A stretch of 64,000 bases of DNA from Marivirga tractuosa DSM 4126 (GCF_000183425.1 NC_014759.1:3627001-3691000); one strand, 5' to 3'; positions 23,526 to 32,318 are shown, counted from the first letter of the stretch. Translations and numbers: made by a program. The notes: generated by a model not told the origin, from the sequence alone.

Positions 23526-25448
23526 GTGATATTACTTTTACATTTATTGATTATAAATTTTACTATAGGCTTTGATCAAGACGTCAAAGCCTATTCACAT
23601 TTCCTTCAAAAAGGAGATTCTTCTCTAAGCGTTCAAGACTATTCCTCTGCAGTTCATTTTTATTCTAAAATTGAAGAGGGTTCCATTTCCTTTAAATCAG
23701 AAAAAGAGAAGCTTACTTATTTCTTAAACTTTTCTGATGCATTGTACACCATCGGAGATTATCCCGATGCCTTGGTGAAGTATGAAAAACTGAAAGCACT
23801 GGCAATACAAAATCAGAATAGAAATATTCAGGGTCAAGCTCATATCGGGATAGCCCATTCTCTGTGGAGAATGACAGATAATGTAAGATCAATTGAAGAG
23901 ATTTTGACAGGGATCGAAATTTTTAAGGAACTTAAAGACACTTCAAACCTTATCACTGCATCAAATATTTTAGCTGGGATTTATGTTAGTCTTAATAAAT
24001 TTGACGAAGCTAAGCAAATCTACCAGGAGATGCTGGAAAATGCGATTCGATCGAATGACTCAGCAAATATTGCTGGGAATTTTGAATATGTAGGAATAGT
24101 AGATTTCTTTCAAGGCGATTTCGAAAGTGCCATTCGCAACTATGAAAAATCCTTGCAGATTAACCAAAAACTGAATAACGCTTTTGGAACAGCTATAAAT
24201 ATATCCAATTTGGCTGAATCCTACCTGGAGCTTGGCCAATATGAAAAAGCAAAAGTATTACTGCATCAGTCAACTGACTTACAAGAAAAACATCAGTTTA
24301 AATCAGTTTTGATTTTCAGTTATTATACATTAGGAAAAGTTTACACAGAGCTTCAGGCCTTCGATAGCGGGATTTATTACTATGAAAATTCGCTTGAGAT
24401 GATGGATGAAACATCAGAAATAAGAGATAGACAGGAGGTGTACAGATTAATTGCCGAAAATTATGCAAAACAGGGAGCATTTGAAACAGCTTACAAATAC
24501 CACCAATTCCATAGTATTGCAAAAGACTCGCTAATTGCATCGGAGAGAAGCCGTGAACTTGAAGAGATAAAGACACGCTATGAAGTGGAAGATAAAATAA
24601 GAGAGAATAACAATTTGATAATTCAAAATTCAGAAAAGCAGAAGGAATTGGCTGCCCAAAAAGAACTGATCCAGTTGCAATATTTCATAGGAGCTTCAAT
24701 TGCTATTTTCCTTATTATTTCTATTTTTTTAGCATATAAATTATATAAAGCCAGGCAAACGCTATTAAATGCCAATAAAAGTAAAGATAGACTATTTGGA
24801 ATTATTGCTCATGATTTGAAAGGGCCTATCGGGAATATTGAAGCAATGCTAACATTGTTACAAAAAGAGGAGAGTGAAAGCAGAAAATCTCTTTATGTGG
24901 ATTATTTAACCAAATCGGTGCAGAATTTATCATTACTAACTAGCCAATTGCTGTCGTGGACTTTTAGTCGGTCTGGTGATTTTGATTTTACATTCAAGAA
25001 GCTAAATATTCGCGAAATTGCAGGAAGAAGCATTGCGCTATTTGATTATCAGTTAGCAGGAAAGCGTATTAAAATTATTAATTCAATTGATAAAGACCTC
25101 GTGGTCTTAGCAGATGAAAACGCACTTTTAACAGTCTTTAGAAATATTCTTTCCAATTCAGTAAAGTTTACTGACAAGGGAGGTGAGATTAGACTAGATG
25201 CAGAAAAGCACAACTCTTTTGTTCAAGTTCGGATTCGAGATAACGGAGTGGGAATGTCGAAAATTGCAATCCAAAAGGTTTTAGAAGGTAAGCATGTGGT
25301 GAGTAGCTCAGGAACTGAAAATGAAAAAGGAAGTGGATTAGGCTTTTCTATAGTGATAGAATTTGTAAGGAAACTAAAAGGAAAAATTAATATTGACAGT
25401 GATGGAGAAAATGGAACAACTGTGATCATACAATTAAAAAAGGCGTGA
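23526..25448 (+). CDS. TPR-repeat sensor histidine kinase
   Basis: 640 residues. A GTG start at 23526 is inferred because an in-frame TGA lies just upstream and no ATG precedes the signal sequence (ILLLHLLIINFTIG). Several TPR repeats (about 30-330) in the periplasm, a coiled coil, one membrane helix (YFIGASIAIFLIISIFLAYKLY), HisKA with LFGIIAHDLKGPIG, and a complete HATPase_c: N box FRNILSNSVKFT, G1 DNGVGM, G2 GSGLGFSI. No response regulator is adjacent, so the partner is elsewhere. The stop is one base from the convergent porin gene. Confidence 0.92.
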   Translation: MILLLHLLIINFTIGFDQDVKAYSHFLQKGDSSLSVQDYSSAVHFYSKIEEGSISFKSEKEKLTYFLNFSDALYTIGDYPDALVKYEKLKALAIQNQNRNIQGQAHIGIAHSLWRMTDNVRSIEEILTGIEIFKELKDTSNLITASNILAGIYVSLNKFDEAKQIYQEMLENAIRSNDSANIAGNFEYVGIVDFFQGDFESAIRNYEKSLQINQKLNNAFGTAINISNLAESYLELGQYEKAKVLLHQSTDLQEKHQFKSVLIFSYYTLGKVYTELQAFDSGIYYYENSLEMMDETSEIRDRQEVYRLIAENYAKQGAFETAYKYHQFHSIAKDSLIASERSRELEEIKTRYEVEDKIRENNNLIIQNSEKQKELAAQKELIQLQYFIGASIAIFLIISIFLAYKLYKARQTLLNANKSKDRLFGIIAHDLKGPIGNIEAMLTLLQKEESESRKSLYVDYLTKSVQNLSLLTSQLLSWTFSRSGDFDFTFKKLNIREIAGRSIALFDYQLAGKRIKIINSIDKDLVVLADENALLTVFRNILSNSVKFTDKGGEIRLDAEKHNSFVQVRIRDNGVGMSKIAIQKVLEGKHVVSSSGTENEKGSGLGFSIVIEFVRKLKGKINIDSDGENGTTVIIQLKKA

Positions 25449-25449
25449 T

Positions 25450-26796
25450 TTAGAATTGGTAGTTTAAAATCATTTGAGAATGAAATATAGGCTCACTTAG
25501 AAACGAACCTTCAGTAATGCCATTAGAGTGAAAGTAGGAATTTAGAAGTCTTAATTTTAATGCTTTCCAATCACCTCTAAAATGAGTTTGTAGATCAATG
25601 CTAAACTGCGTTAGAGAATTCCCCTTTAAATCTGTTCCGAATCGGGTATGGATTCCATAGACCCCTATATTTAAAGCATTCCAGCCATCAAATGGTTGTA
25701 GGTCAATTTTGATTGCTTTGCTATTTATATTATCCAATCCTTCTATTCTATGGCGGCTAATAAATGTATAAAATGGTTCTGCTCCCCATTCTGCTGGAAA
25801 CTTCAAAGCATCACCGGTTAAACTTAATGTTTGATTATAAGATAGCTGCCACTTATCATTGATCCATTTCAGATGCCCCGATAGAAGATGAGCTTGGTGG
25901 TTCAGGTTAAGATAATGGTTTTCTCCCAGTGAATGCTGGTAAAGATATTGAAAGCCCAGCTTCGTTTTAGTCCGATGGTATTCTATTTGATTGAAAGACA
26001 ATAGACTCACCTTATCAATATAATATTGCCAGCTATGGAATCTAATGGTTTCATTAGGTATATAATGCCCTCCTAAAATGATAAGTCCTCTTGTTTTAAT
26101 GCTTGCATCTTCATTTTCAGGATCTAGCAAGTGGTCATAAAGTCTAATGCTTTCATTGGTTGGAATCCATTCTGTTGTGGATCTTGGAGAAACTTTATTG
26201 AAAAATCCTCCATTTAATTCGAAGCGGTGACCCTCATTCCAATCCAACCAAATTCCCTGAAAAGCTGATGGTTTCATTCGGGAATCTTGTGGATTTACCA
26301 GCGGAGTATTTACCAGCATTTTTCCGATTTTAATGTAGGAATCTTTGTAGCGATATTTAATAAAAAGCTCTTCGAGTCGGTCTAAATCATGTTTATTATC
26401 CGGATTTTCCAAATCAAATAATTGGCGTTCCCATTTCGGGATGTAAGGAGTTTCAGGAGAATCACTCAAATCTGTTGATAAGATATTATAAGTATAAATC
26501 CCACCAATCCCCATTTGAAAACCATGCCAATAAGCACTATGGTAATAAATTCTCCCACCTAATCCGGAGGCAGCACTAAAAATTTCACTTTTTGGTCTAT
26601 AGGTTTGAATCGAATTACTTCGGAACAATCCGCTTACATGTCCTTTTTTAAACCAGTCATGAAAACTATGCGCCTCATTAGGATTGAATGAACCATGTTT
26701 TACAGAATCTATAGACTCAAATTGTTGATGGTTATTCTGCGCCTTTAAGAATAGTGGAGACAAGAGCAGTACTATTATATATGAATAATATTTCAT
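25450..26796 (-). CDS. OprD-like outer-membrane porin
   Basis: 448 residues. Signal peptide (SYIIVLLLSPLFLKAQ), then an alternating aromatic beta pattern ending in FHSQMILNYQF with C-terminal Phe. GLGGRIYYHSAYWHGFQMGIGGIYT, NTPLVNPQDSRMKPSAFQGIWLDW and SWQYYIDKV correspond to OprD family segments. A specific diffusion channel in the outer membrane with unknown substrate. It is separated from the upstream minus-strand gene by a terminator and converges on the kinase gene with a one-base gap. Confidence 0.78.
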   Translation of the reverse strand: MKYYSYIIVLLLSPLFLKAQNNHQQFESIDSVKHGSFNPNEAHSFHDWFKKGHVSGLFRSNSIQTYRPKSEIFSAASGLGGRIYYHSAYWHGFQMGIGGIYTYNILSTDLSDSPETPYIPKWERQLFDLENPDNKHDLDRLEELFIKYRYKDSYIKIGKMLVNTPLVNPQDSRMKPSAFQGIWLDWNEGHRFELNGGFFNKVSPRSTTEWIPTNESIRLYDHLLDPENEDASIKTRGLIILGGHYIPNETIRFHSWQYYIDKVSLLSFNQIEYHRTKTKLGFQYLYQHSLGENHYLNLNHQAHLLSGHLKWINDKWQLSYNQTLSLTGDALKFPAEWGAEPFYTFISRHRIEGLDNINSKAIKIDLQPFDGWNALNIGVYGIHTRFGTDLKGNSLTQFSIDLQTHFRGDWKALKLRLLNSYFHSNGITEGSFLSEPIFHSQMILNYQF

Positions 26797-26806
26797 ATAA
26801 AAGATT

Positions 26807-26839
26807 AAAAAAGAGGCTCGCTTAAATTTTAAGAGAGCC
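26807..26839 (-). terminator. Intrinsic terminator of the persulfide dioxygenase gene
   Basis: On the minus strand GGCTC (26839-26835) pairs with GAGCC (26819-26815), with an A/T-rich inner stem across one mismatch, followed by a T-run (AAAAAA on the plus strand at 26807-26812). Confidence 0.75.
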
Positions 26840-26863
26840 CCTGTTTTATAAATTAGTTACTAA

Positions 26864-28279
26864 TTATTTTAAGGTAGTAGGACAAACATAATCCGTTCTC
26901 GGAATGTCAGTTTCAGTGATTGCTTTAAAGCCACCGGCTATATCTACCAAATTATGAATTCCTCTTGATTTCATAATGGACGCTGCAATTACAGAACGAT
27001 ATCCACCAGCGCAGTGCACATGATATGTTTGGTCTTTATCCAACTCATCAAAATTATCATTGATAAAATCTAATGGGAAATTTTGTGCATTTTCCACATG
27101 CTCTGATTGGAATTCCGTTGGCTTACGAACATCCAATACAGTTAAACCTCCAGATTTTAATTCAGTTGCAAATTCACTTGCAGGAATTGATTTGAGACTG
27201 TCAGTTTCTTTTCCTGCTGCTTTCCATGCACTAACTCCACCTTTCAAATACCCCAAAGTATTGTCATAACCAACCCTTGATAAACGCGTTACAATCTCTT
27301 CTTCACGTCCTTCTTCAGCAATGAAGATAATCGGTTGTTGTAAATCAGGAATTAAAGCGCCTACCCAAGGGGCGAAGCTTCCATCAATACCAATGAAAAT
27401 TGAATTTGGAATATGTTCTTTTACAAACTCATTCTGATGACGAGTATCTAAAACTATTGCTCCTTCATGGTTTGCCATGGCTTCAAATGTCTCAACATCT
27501 AGCCCTACATTTCCTTTTTCTAAGATTTTGTCTAAACCTGATGTATCTGCAGATTTGTTCATAGCTACGTTCTGAGCAAAATATTGTGGAGGAGGTAATA
27601 AACCATCCGTAACTTCCGCAATGAATTCCTCTTTTGTCATATCCGCTCTCAAGGCATAATTATTTTTCTTTTGATTACCCAAAAGGTCAGTAGTTTCTTT
27701 ACTCATGTTTTTACCACAAGCGGAACCAGCACCATGCGCAGGATATACCACTACATCATCAGGTAAAGTCATGATTTTGTTTCTCAAGCTATCGAAAAGC
27801 ATTCCTGCTAAATCTTCTTGAGTAATTTTACCGGCTTTTTGTGCTAGATCGGGTCTTCCTACATCACCAATGAATAAGGTATCGCCACTGAAGATTGCTT
27901 TTTCATTTCCTTCTTTATCTAGTAATAAGTAAGTGGTACTTTCTAAAGTATGACCAGGCGTATGTAAAACTTTGATTTTGATATCTCCAATTTCAAAGAT
28001 TTCACCGTCTGTAGCTTCGTGCATTTTAAAATCTGTTTTGGCACCTGGTCCATAAACGATGGTTGCTCCGGTTTTTTCTGCTAAATCAACATGACCGGAA
28101 ACGAAATCTGCATGAAAGTGAGTTTCAAATATATATTTGATTTTAGCTCCGTCTTTTTCTGCTTTTTCAATATAAGGAGCAGATTCTCTCAAAGGATCTA
28201 TGATAGCAGCTTCTCCGTTGCTCTCAATATAATATGCGCCTTGCGCCAAGCATCCTGTATAAATTTGTTCTATGTTCAT
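26864..28279 (-). CDS. Persulfide dioxygenase-like metallo-beta-lactamase fused to two rhodanese domains
   Basis: 471 residues from the ATG at 28279. A longer frame from a TTG (28315) is excluded because a -7 element lies at 28313-28320. N-terminal MBL domain: ETHFHADFVSGH, PGHTLESTTY, FSGDTLFIGDVGRPD, YPAHGAGSACG, the pattern of ETHE1/Blh sulfur dioxygenases. Rhodanese domain 1 (about 270-360) has lost the active Cys (FIAEEGREEE). Domain 2 keeps it (VHCAGGYRS). The protein would oxidise glutathione or protein persulfides to sulfite and transfer sulfur. The Crp/Fnr gene upstream and the palindrome GTAAC-N4-GTTAC suggest activation by that regulator. Confidence 0.92.
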   Translation of the reverse strand: MNIEQIYTGCLAQGAYYIESNGEAAIIDPLRESAPYIEKAEKDGAKIKYIFETHFHADFVSGHVDLAEKTGATIVYGPGAKTDFKMHEATDGEIFEIGDIKIKVLHTPGHTLESTTYLLLDKEGNEKAIFSGDTLFIGDVGRPDLAQKAGKITQEDLAGMLFDSLRNKIMTLPDDVVVYPAHGAGSACGKNMSKETTDLLGNQKKNNYALRADMTKEEFIAEVTDGLLPPPQYFAQNVAMNKSADTSGLDKILEKGNVGLDVETFEAMANHEGAIVLDTRHQNEFVKEHIPNSIFIGIDGSFAPWVGALIPDLQQPIIFIAEEGREEEIVTRLSRVGYDNTLGYLKGGVSAWKAAGKETDSLKSIPASEFATELKSGGLTVLDVRKPTEFQSEHVENAQNFPLDFINDNFDELDKDQTYHVHCAGGYRSVIAASIMKSRGIHNLVDIAGGFKAITETDIPRTDYVCPTTLK

Positions 28280-28312
28280 AACTCTAAATAATTTTCTTTT
28301 TTTAAACTTCTG

Positions 28313-28356
28313 CAAATATACGGCAGTCTTAAAAAGTGGATTGTAACATCAGTTAC
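28313..28356 (-). promoter_or_regulatory. Promoter with Crp/Fnr-type palindrome at about -41
   Basis: The minus strand reads TATATTTG (28320 to 28313), a TAnnTTTG -7 element. Upstream, GTAAC-ATCA-GTTAC (28343-28356) is a perfect 5-4-5 inverted repeat, the architecture of Fnr-type sites. Its centre is about 41 bases before the predicted start, the class II activator position. No -33 element is seen, which fits activator dependence. Confidence 0.6.
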
Positions 28357-28400
28357 TGATTGATTTAAAATGCCATTTAATCGGATTTATAAAGTCTTTT

Positions 28401-29030
28401 TTAAAGAATTTCTATATAATTTCTTCTTTGCTCTATTTTATCTTCCTTCTCCAATTTCTTAAGAAGCCTTGAAATTACAACTCTTGAAGTATTCAATTCA
28501 TTTGCAATTTGCTGATGTGTTTTCTTAATTTCAAATGAACCGCTTGCAATTTTTTTATCCAGTAGATAATTATAGAGCCTTTCGTCCAAATTCATAAATA
28601 CCATGCTGTCGATCGTATGCAATAATTCATCAAATCTGGTTTGATAGGAATTGAAAACAAATCTTCTAAAACTCGAATATTTTGTAATCCAATTATCCAG
28701 ATTGGAAACCGGCATCATCCATAATTCCGAATCTTCTTCTGCTACCACATGAAACGAACTTCTTTTGCCTTCTAAGCAACAAGTGATGGACATGGCGCAG
28801 GTTTCTCCACCTTCCAAATAATAAAGAAATACTTCATTTCCATTGTCATCATTTCGCATCACTCTCAATAAACCTGACATCACCAAAGGCATTTCTTGCG
28901 CCTCATCATCTGGTGTGATGACCGTTTGCCCTGCTTTAGCTTTTTTCAAGCGACCTGATTTTAAAATTTCTTCTTTAAGTTCAGGCTCAAAAGGGGTTCT
29001 TTCTAATACTTCTTTTATTTTTTCGTTCAT
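28401..29030 (-). CDS. Crp/Fnr-family transcriptional regulator
   Basis: 209 residues. Cyclic-nucleotide-binding-like beta-roll (LKKAKAGQTVITPDDEAQEM ... VSGLLRVMRN), a dimer helix, and a C-terminal HTH (KTHQQIANELNTSRVVISRLLKKLE). The beta-roll carries three cysteines in ETCAMSITCCLEG. They are not the Fnr [4Fe-4S] pattern and could sense thiol or persulfide stress. No cAMP-binding RxS motif is seen. It lies 121 bp upstream of the persulfide dioxygenase gene in the same direction, with a suitable palindrome between them. Downstream of an ArsR gene in the same direction. Confidence 0.9.
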   Translation of the reverse strand: MNEKIKEVLERTPFEPELKEEILKSGRLKKAKAGQTVITPDDEAQEMPLVMSGLLRVMRNDDNGNEVFLYYLEGGETCAMSITCCLEGKRSSFHVVAEEDSELWMMPVSNLDNWITKYSSFRRFVFNSYQTRFDELLHTIDSMVFMNLDERLYNYLLDKKIASGSFEIKKTHQQIANELNTSRVVISRLLKKLEKEDKIEQRRNYIEIL

Positions 29031-29062
29031 TCTTTATTCGTAATTAATATGTGAGCAAGAAG

Positions 29063-29151
29063 TTTTGGTGAAAACACCAAAACGGGAATATGTTGTAGAA
29101 TTTTGGTTATTATAATTTAGCACCCACTTTTTAGGTGTTTTCACCTAAAAA
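29063..29151. promoter_or_regulatory. Twin GGTG-N4-CACC palindromes between the ArsR and Crp/Fnr genes
   Basis: TTTTGGTG-AAAA-CACCAAAA (29063-29082) and TTTTTAGGTG-TTTT-CACCTAAAAA (29128-29151) are both perfect inverted repeats with the core GGTG-N4-CACC, 64 bp between centres. Neither is followed by a T-run on the minus strand, so they look like operator sites rather than terminators. Confidence 0.55.
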
Positions 29152-29191
29152 CCTCAATCCTAATTATCAAATCTAAAATCTTAATTATTGT

Positions 29192-29497
29192 TTATTCACA
29201 ACAGTTTTCTATACAATTCAATAAATTCTCAATTTCTTTTTTGGCTGAGGAATAATAGATCTTGCGTCCATCTCTTCGTGAGCTTAAAACCCCAGCTTCC
29301 TTTAATGCCGCTAAATGATGAGATAAAAGCGATTGTTCACAGTTTTCCAACTTTTCACATATTTCATTCACAGTCATTTCACCATTATCCAGTAAGAGCT
29401 GAACAATCCTTAATCTATTATGATTGGCAACAGCTTTTAATACTTTTGCCATGGCGGCTAATTTTTTTTCGTTCTTTTGAACTTCCATAACATTCAT
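29192..29497 (-). CDS. ArsR/SmtB-family metal- or thiol-responsive repressor
   Basis: 101 residues (an ATG three codons in is also possible). Winged helix typical of ArsR: VLKAVANHNRLRIVQLLL, recognition helix CEQSLLSHHLAALKEAGVL, wing SSRRDGRKIYYS. Cysteines lie in the HTH region (NEICEKLENCEQ) and in the C-terminal tail (NCIENCCE). The usual ArsR ELCVCDL motif is absent, so the cysteine-rich tail may bind Cu(I) or another thiophilic ligand. It is divergent from copA with a 12-2-12 operator between, so it probably represses copA. Confidence 0.9.
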   Translation of the reverse strand: MNVMEVQKNEKKLAAMAKVLKAVANHNRLRIVQLLLDNGEMTVNEICEKLENCEQSLLSHHLAALKEAGVLSSRRDGRKIYYSSAKKEIENLLNCIENCCE

Positions 29498-29502
29498 ATC
29501 GT

Positions 29503-29528
29503 AATATATGAAAATTTGTTTATATATT
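29503..29528. promoter_or_regulatory. 12-2-12 inverted repeat, probable ArsR-family operator
   Basis: AATATATGAAAA-TT-TGTTTATATATT has two 12-nt arms that match at 10 of 12 positions as an inverted repeat, with a 2-nt spacer. This is the known operator architecture of SmtB/ArsR proteins. It lies between the start of the ArsR gene and copA and touches a near-consensus -7 element TTGATTTG (29527-29534) for copA. Confidence 0.65.
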
Positions 29529-29565
29529 GATTTGAAGATTTTAAATATTCCGAAGGGAAACCTAA

Positions 29566-31791
29566 ATGTCTGAACTAACTAAATCTAATACTATCAAAAA
29601 AACATTTCCAGTAACTGGCATGAGCTGTGCAGCTTGCGCTACAAGTGTTGGCTCCACATTGAAAAGTACAAAAGGAGTGACAGATGCTGATGTGAATTTC
29701 GCCACGCATACCGCCTGGGCAACTTTTGACCCTGATGAAGTTTCACTAGAAGATTTAAAAACTGCTTTGCAGGGTGTGGGCTATGATGCTATCATGGAAG
29801 AAGATAATGTAGCAGAGAGGCAGGAAGAGGAGCAAATGAAACAATTTCTTAAGATTAAGAAGAGTTTGATTGGATCAGCTATTTTATCTATTCCCGTTTT
29901 TGTCATCGGCATGTTTTTCATGTCCTGGGAAGTAGGGCATTATATTTCACTGCCTTTATCTGCCATCGTTTTATTCTATTTTGGGGGACATTTTTTCACT
30001 GGAGCCTGGAAGCAAGCTAAAAATGGTAAAGCCAATATGGATACACTGGTGGCGCTCAGTACTGGAATTGCCTTTGCTTTAAGTGTCTTTAATACTTTTT
30101 ACCCTGAATTTTGGCTACAAAGAGGCTTGGATGCTCATGTTTATTATGAAGCAGCAGTAGTCATTATTACCTTTATTTCATTAGGGAAATTTCTAGAGGA
30201 GAAAGCCAAAACCAATACTTCCTCAGCTTTGAAGAAATTGATTGGCTTGCAACCTAAAACCCTGATCGTTTTAGTAAATGGCAAAGAAGAGGAAATTCCA
30301 ATCAATGCTGTAAAAGAAGGATTTGAAATTTTGGTAAAGCCAGGTGATAAAATTCCGGTCGATGGCCAAGTGGTAAGTGGTGATTCTTATGTGAACGAAA
30401 GCATGATTACAGGAGAGCCCGTTCCAGTTCAGAAGATTGAAGGGGCAAAAGTTTTTGCGGGTACCATCAATCAAAAAGGAAGTTTTACTTTCAAAGCAGA
30501 GAAAGTAGGAGGGGATACTTTATTAGCTTCCATTATTGAGCGAGTAAAAGAAGCTCAGGGGAGTAAAGCCCCGGTTCAAAAATTGGTCGATAAAATTGCC
30601 GGAATATTTGTACCGGTCGTTATCGGGATTGCTATTTTAACTTTCATCCTTTGGCAGATTTTTGGAGGTGAAAATGCACTCACTCAAGGAATGCTTTCAG
30701 CTATTACCGTTTTGGTGATTGCATGTCCATGTGCTCTTGGTTTAGCAACTCCAACAGCTATTATGGTAGGCGTTGGAAAAGGAGCGGAAAATAATATGCT
30801 GATACGGGATGCAGAGAGTTTGGAAAAAGCCTATCAGGCAAATGCCATCATTTTAGATAAAACAGGAACCATTACGGAAGGAATGCCATCGGTAGTGAAT
30901 CAAAAATGGTTTTCGGGTAATGAGCAACTACGATCGATTTTATATCAAATTGAAGCAAAAAGTGAGCATCCATTGGCTGAAGCAGTATTAAATCATTTTA
31001 AATCTGAAGATTTTTCTTCCTATAGTATTAATGCCTTTGAAAGCATTTCAGGTAGGGGAGTGAAAGCTAAATTGGGAGATCTCAGTTATTTTGTTGGGAA
31101 TCATTCGCTCATGAGCGAGCAAAATATTGAAGCTAATGATGAGATATTAAAATTAGCAGATGAATGGGAATCTCAAGGTCAGACCGTTATTTATTTTGCA
31201 GATGAAAATCAAATTCTAGCATTAATTGGAATAGCTGATAAAATAAAAGTGAATGCAAAATTAAGTATTCAGCAATTGCGTGATAGGGGAATGGAAGTAT
31301 ATATGCTGACAGGAGATGCGGAGAAAACCGCTATAGCTGTAGCGGATGCTGTTGGAATTGAGCATGTGAAAGCACATTTAATGCCGGCCGATAAGTCTAA
31401 TTTTGTGAAGGAATTGCAATCGAAAGGAAAAGTAGTGGCCATGGTAGGCGATGGCATCAATGATTCGGAAGCTTTAGCTCAGGCAGATGTTAGCATTGCT
31501 ATGGGCAAAGGTTCTGATATTGCGATTGATGTTGCTAAAATGACTTTGATTGGCTCAGATTTGCAGAACCTTCCAAAAGCATTTCACTTATCTCAATTAA
31601 CAATCAGAGGTATCAAGCAAAACTTATTCTGGGCATTTATCTATAACATAATCGGAATTCCTTTGGCAGCAGGTTTGCTTTATCCTTTCACTGGTTTTTT
31701 ATTAAATCCTATGATAGCCGGAGCCGCGATGGCATTTAGTTCTGTTTCAGTGGTATTGAATAGCTTGAGGTTGAAGAGTATGAAGTTGTGA
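29566..31791 (+). CDS. copA: Copper-translocating P1B-type ATPase
   Basis: 741 residues. One N-terminal heavy-metal-associated domain with GMSCAAC (18-24), then the P-type core: CPC ion motif (387-389), DKTGT with phospho-Asp431, SEHPLAEA, and VGDGINDSEAL. The last two helices carry YN (693-694) and M-x(n)-SS (AMAFSSVSVVLN), the P1B-1 signature for Cu(I). It exports Cu(I) from the cytoplasm. The upstream ArsR gene and 12-2-12 operator point to metal-induced expression. Its stop is two bases from the convergent FMN reductase gene. Confidence 0.95.
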   Translation: MSELTKSNTIKKTFPVTGMSCAACATSVGSTLKSTKGVTDADVNFATHTAWATFDPDEVSLEDLKTALQGVGYDAIMEEDNVAERQEEEQMKQFLKIKKSLIGSAILSIPVFVIGMFFMSWEVGHYISLPLSAIVLFYFGGHFFTGAWKQAKNGKANMDTLVALSTGIAFALSVFNTFYPEFWLQRGLDAHVYYEAAVVIITFISLGKFLEEKAKTNTSSALKKLIGLQPKTLIVLVNGKEEEIPINAVKEGFEILVKPGDKIPVDGQVVSGDSYVNESMITGEPVPVQKIEGAKVFAGTINQKGSFTFKAEKVGGDTLLASIIERVKEAQGSKAPVQKLVDKIAGIFVPVVIGIAILTFILWQIFGGENALTQGMLSAITVLVIACPCALGLATPTAIMVGVGKGAENNMLIRDAESLEKAYQANAIILDKTGTITEGMPSVVNQKWFSGNEQLRSILYQIEAKSEHPLAEAVLNHFKSEDFSSYSINAFESISGRGVKAKLGDLSYFVGNHSLMSEQNIEANDEILKLADEWESQGQTVIYFADENQILALIGIADKIKVNAKLSIQQLRDRGMEVYMLTGDAEKTAIAVADAVGIEHVKAHLMPADKSNFVKELQSKGKVVAMVGDGINDSEALAQADVSIAMGKGSDIAIDVAKMTLIGSDLQNLPKAFHLSQLTIRGIKQNLFWAFIYNIIGIPLAAGLLYPFTGFLLNPMIAGAAMAFSSVSVVLNSLRLKSMKL

Positions 31792-31793
31792 TT

Positions 31794-32318
31794 TTAAAAC
31801 TCCAACAATTTCTTCACTTGCTCTTCAAGCAATTGGCTGTAAAGTTTGTCTGTTACCTCTTCACCGTCAAAATTGCTTTCAATTCTTGCCAGTTTGGGCT
31901 TCAATGCCAAAACATTCATTCCTAAATAATTAAAGATGTCAGTCATATGGCTTAAGGCTAAACCAGCGCCTTGCATCCCTGAAGAAATTCCGACTAATGC
32001 GCACTTTTTGTTCTGGAAACTATTAGGGTATTCCATACCGTCAATAAATGCTTTGAGTACACCTGGAAACGAGCCATTATATTCCGGAATGATGAAGACA
32101 TATTTGTCAGAGCCACGCACTTGCTCTAAAAATTTATTGAATTCAGGGTTTTTTCCATTGTTTTCATAAAGAGCCGTGTAGACAAAATCTTTTGGCAAAT
32201 CAGCAAGATCAATGATATTGGATTCCACTTGATGTTGCGTTAATAAACTTTGATAAAGATGAGCAACTTTTGCGGAAACTGAATTTTGCCGGTTGGTTCC
32301 TGATATAATTGTAATCAT
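31794..32318 (-). CDS. NADPH-dependent FMN reductase family protein
   Basis: 174 residues with a flavodoxin-like fold: the N-terminal phosphate loop SGTNRQNSVSAKVA binds FMN, and PEYNGSFPGVLKAFIDGM is the conserved second motif. It probably reduces flavins or quinones with NAD(P)H. Cytoplasmic. It converges with copA with a 2-bp gap. No evidence ties it to copper. Confidence 0.9.
   Translation of the reverse strand: MITIISGTNRQNSVSAKVAHLYQSLLTQHQVESNIIDLADLPKDFVYTALYENNGKNPEFNKFLEQVRGSDKYVFIIPEYNGSFPGVLKAFIDGMEYPNSFQNKKCALVGISSGMQGAGLALSHMTDIFNYLGMNVLALKPKLARIESNFDGEEVTDKLYSQLLEEQVKKLLEF

Noticed and set aside
28280..28315. 12-residue N-terminal extension of the MBL-rhodanese protein
   Set aside because: The -7 promoter element at 28313-28320 overlaps it, so it would not be transcribed.
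29128..29151. Terminator for the ArsR gene
   Set aside because: The palindrome is perfect but has no T-run after it on the minus strand, and a second similar palindrome nearby argues for operators.
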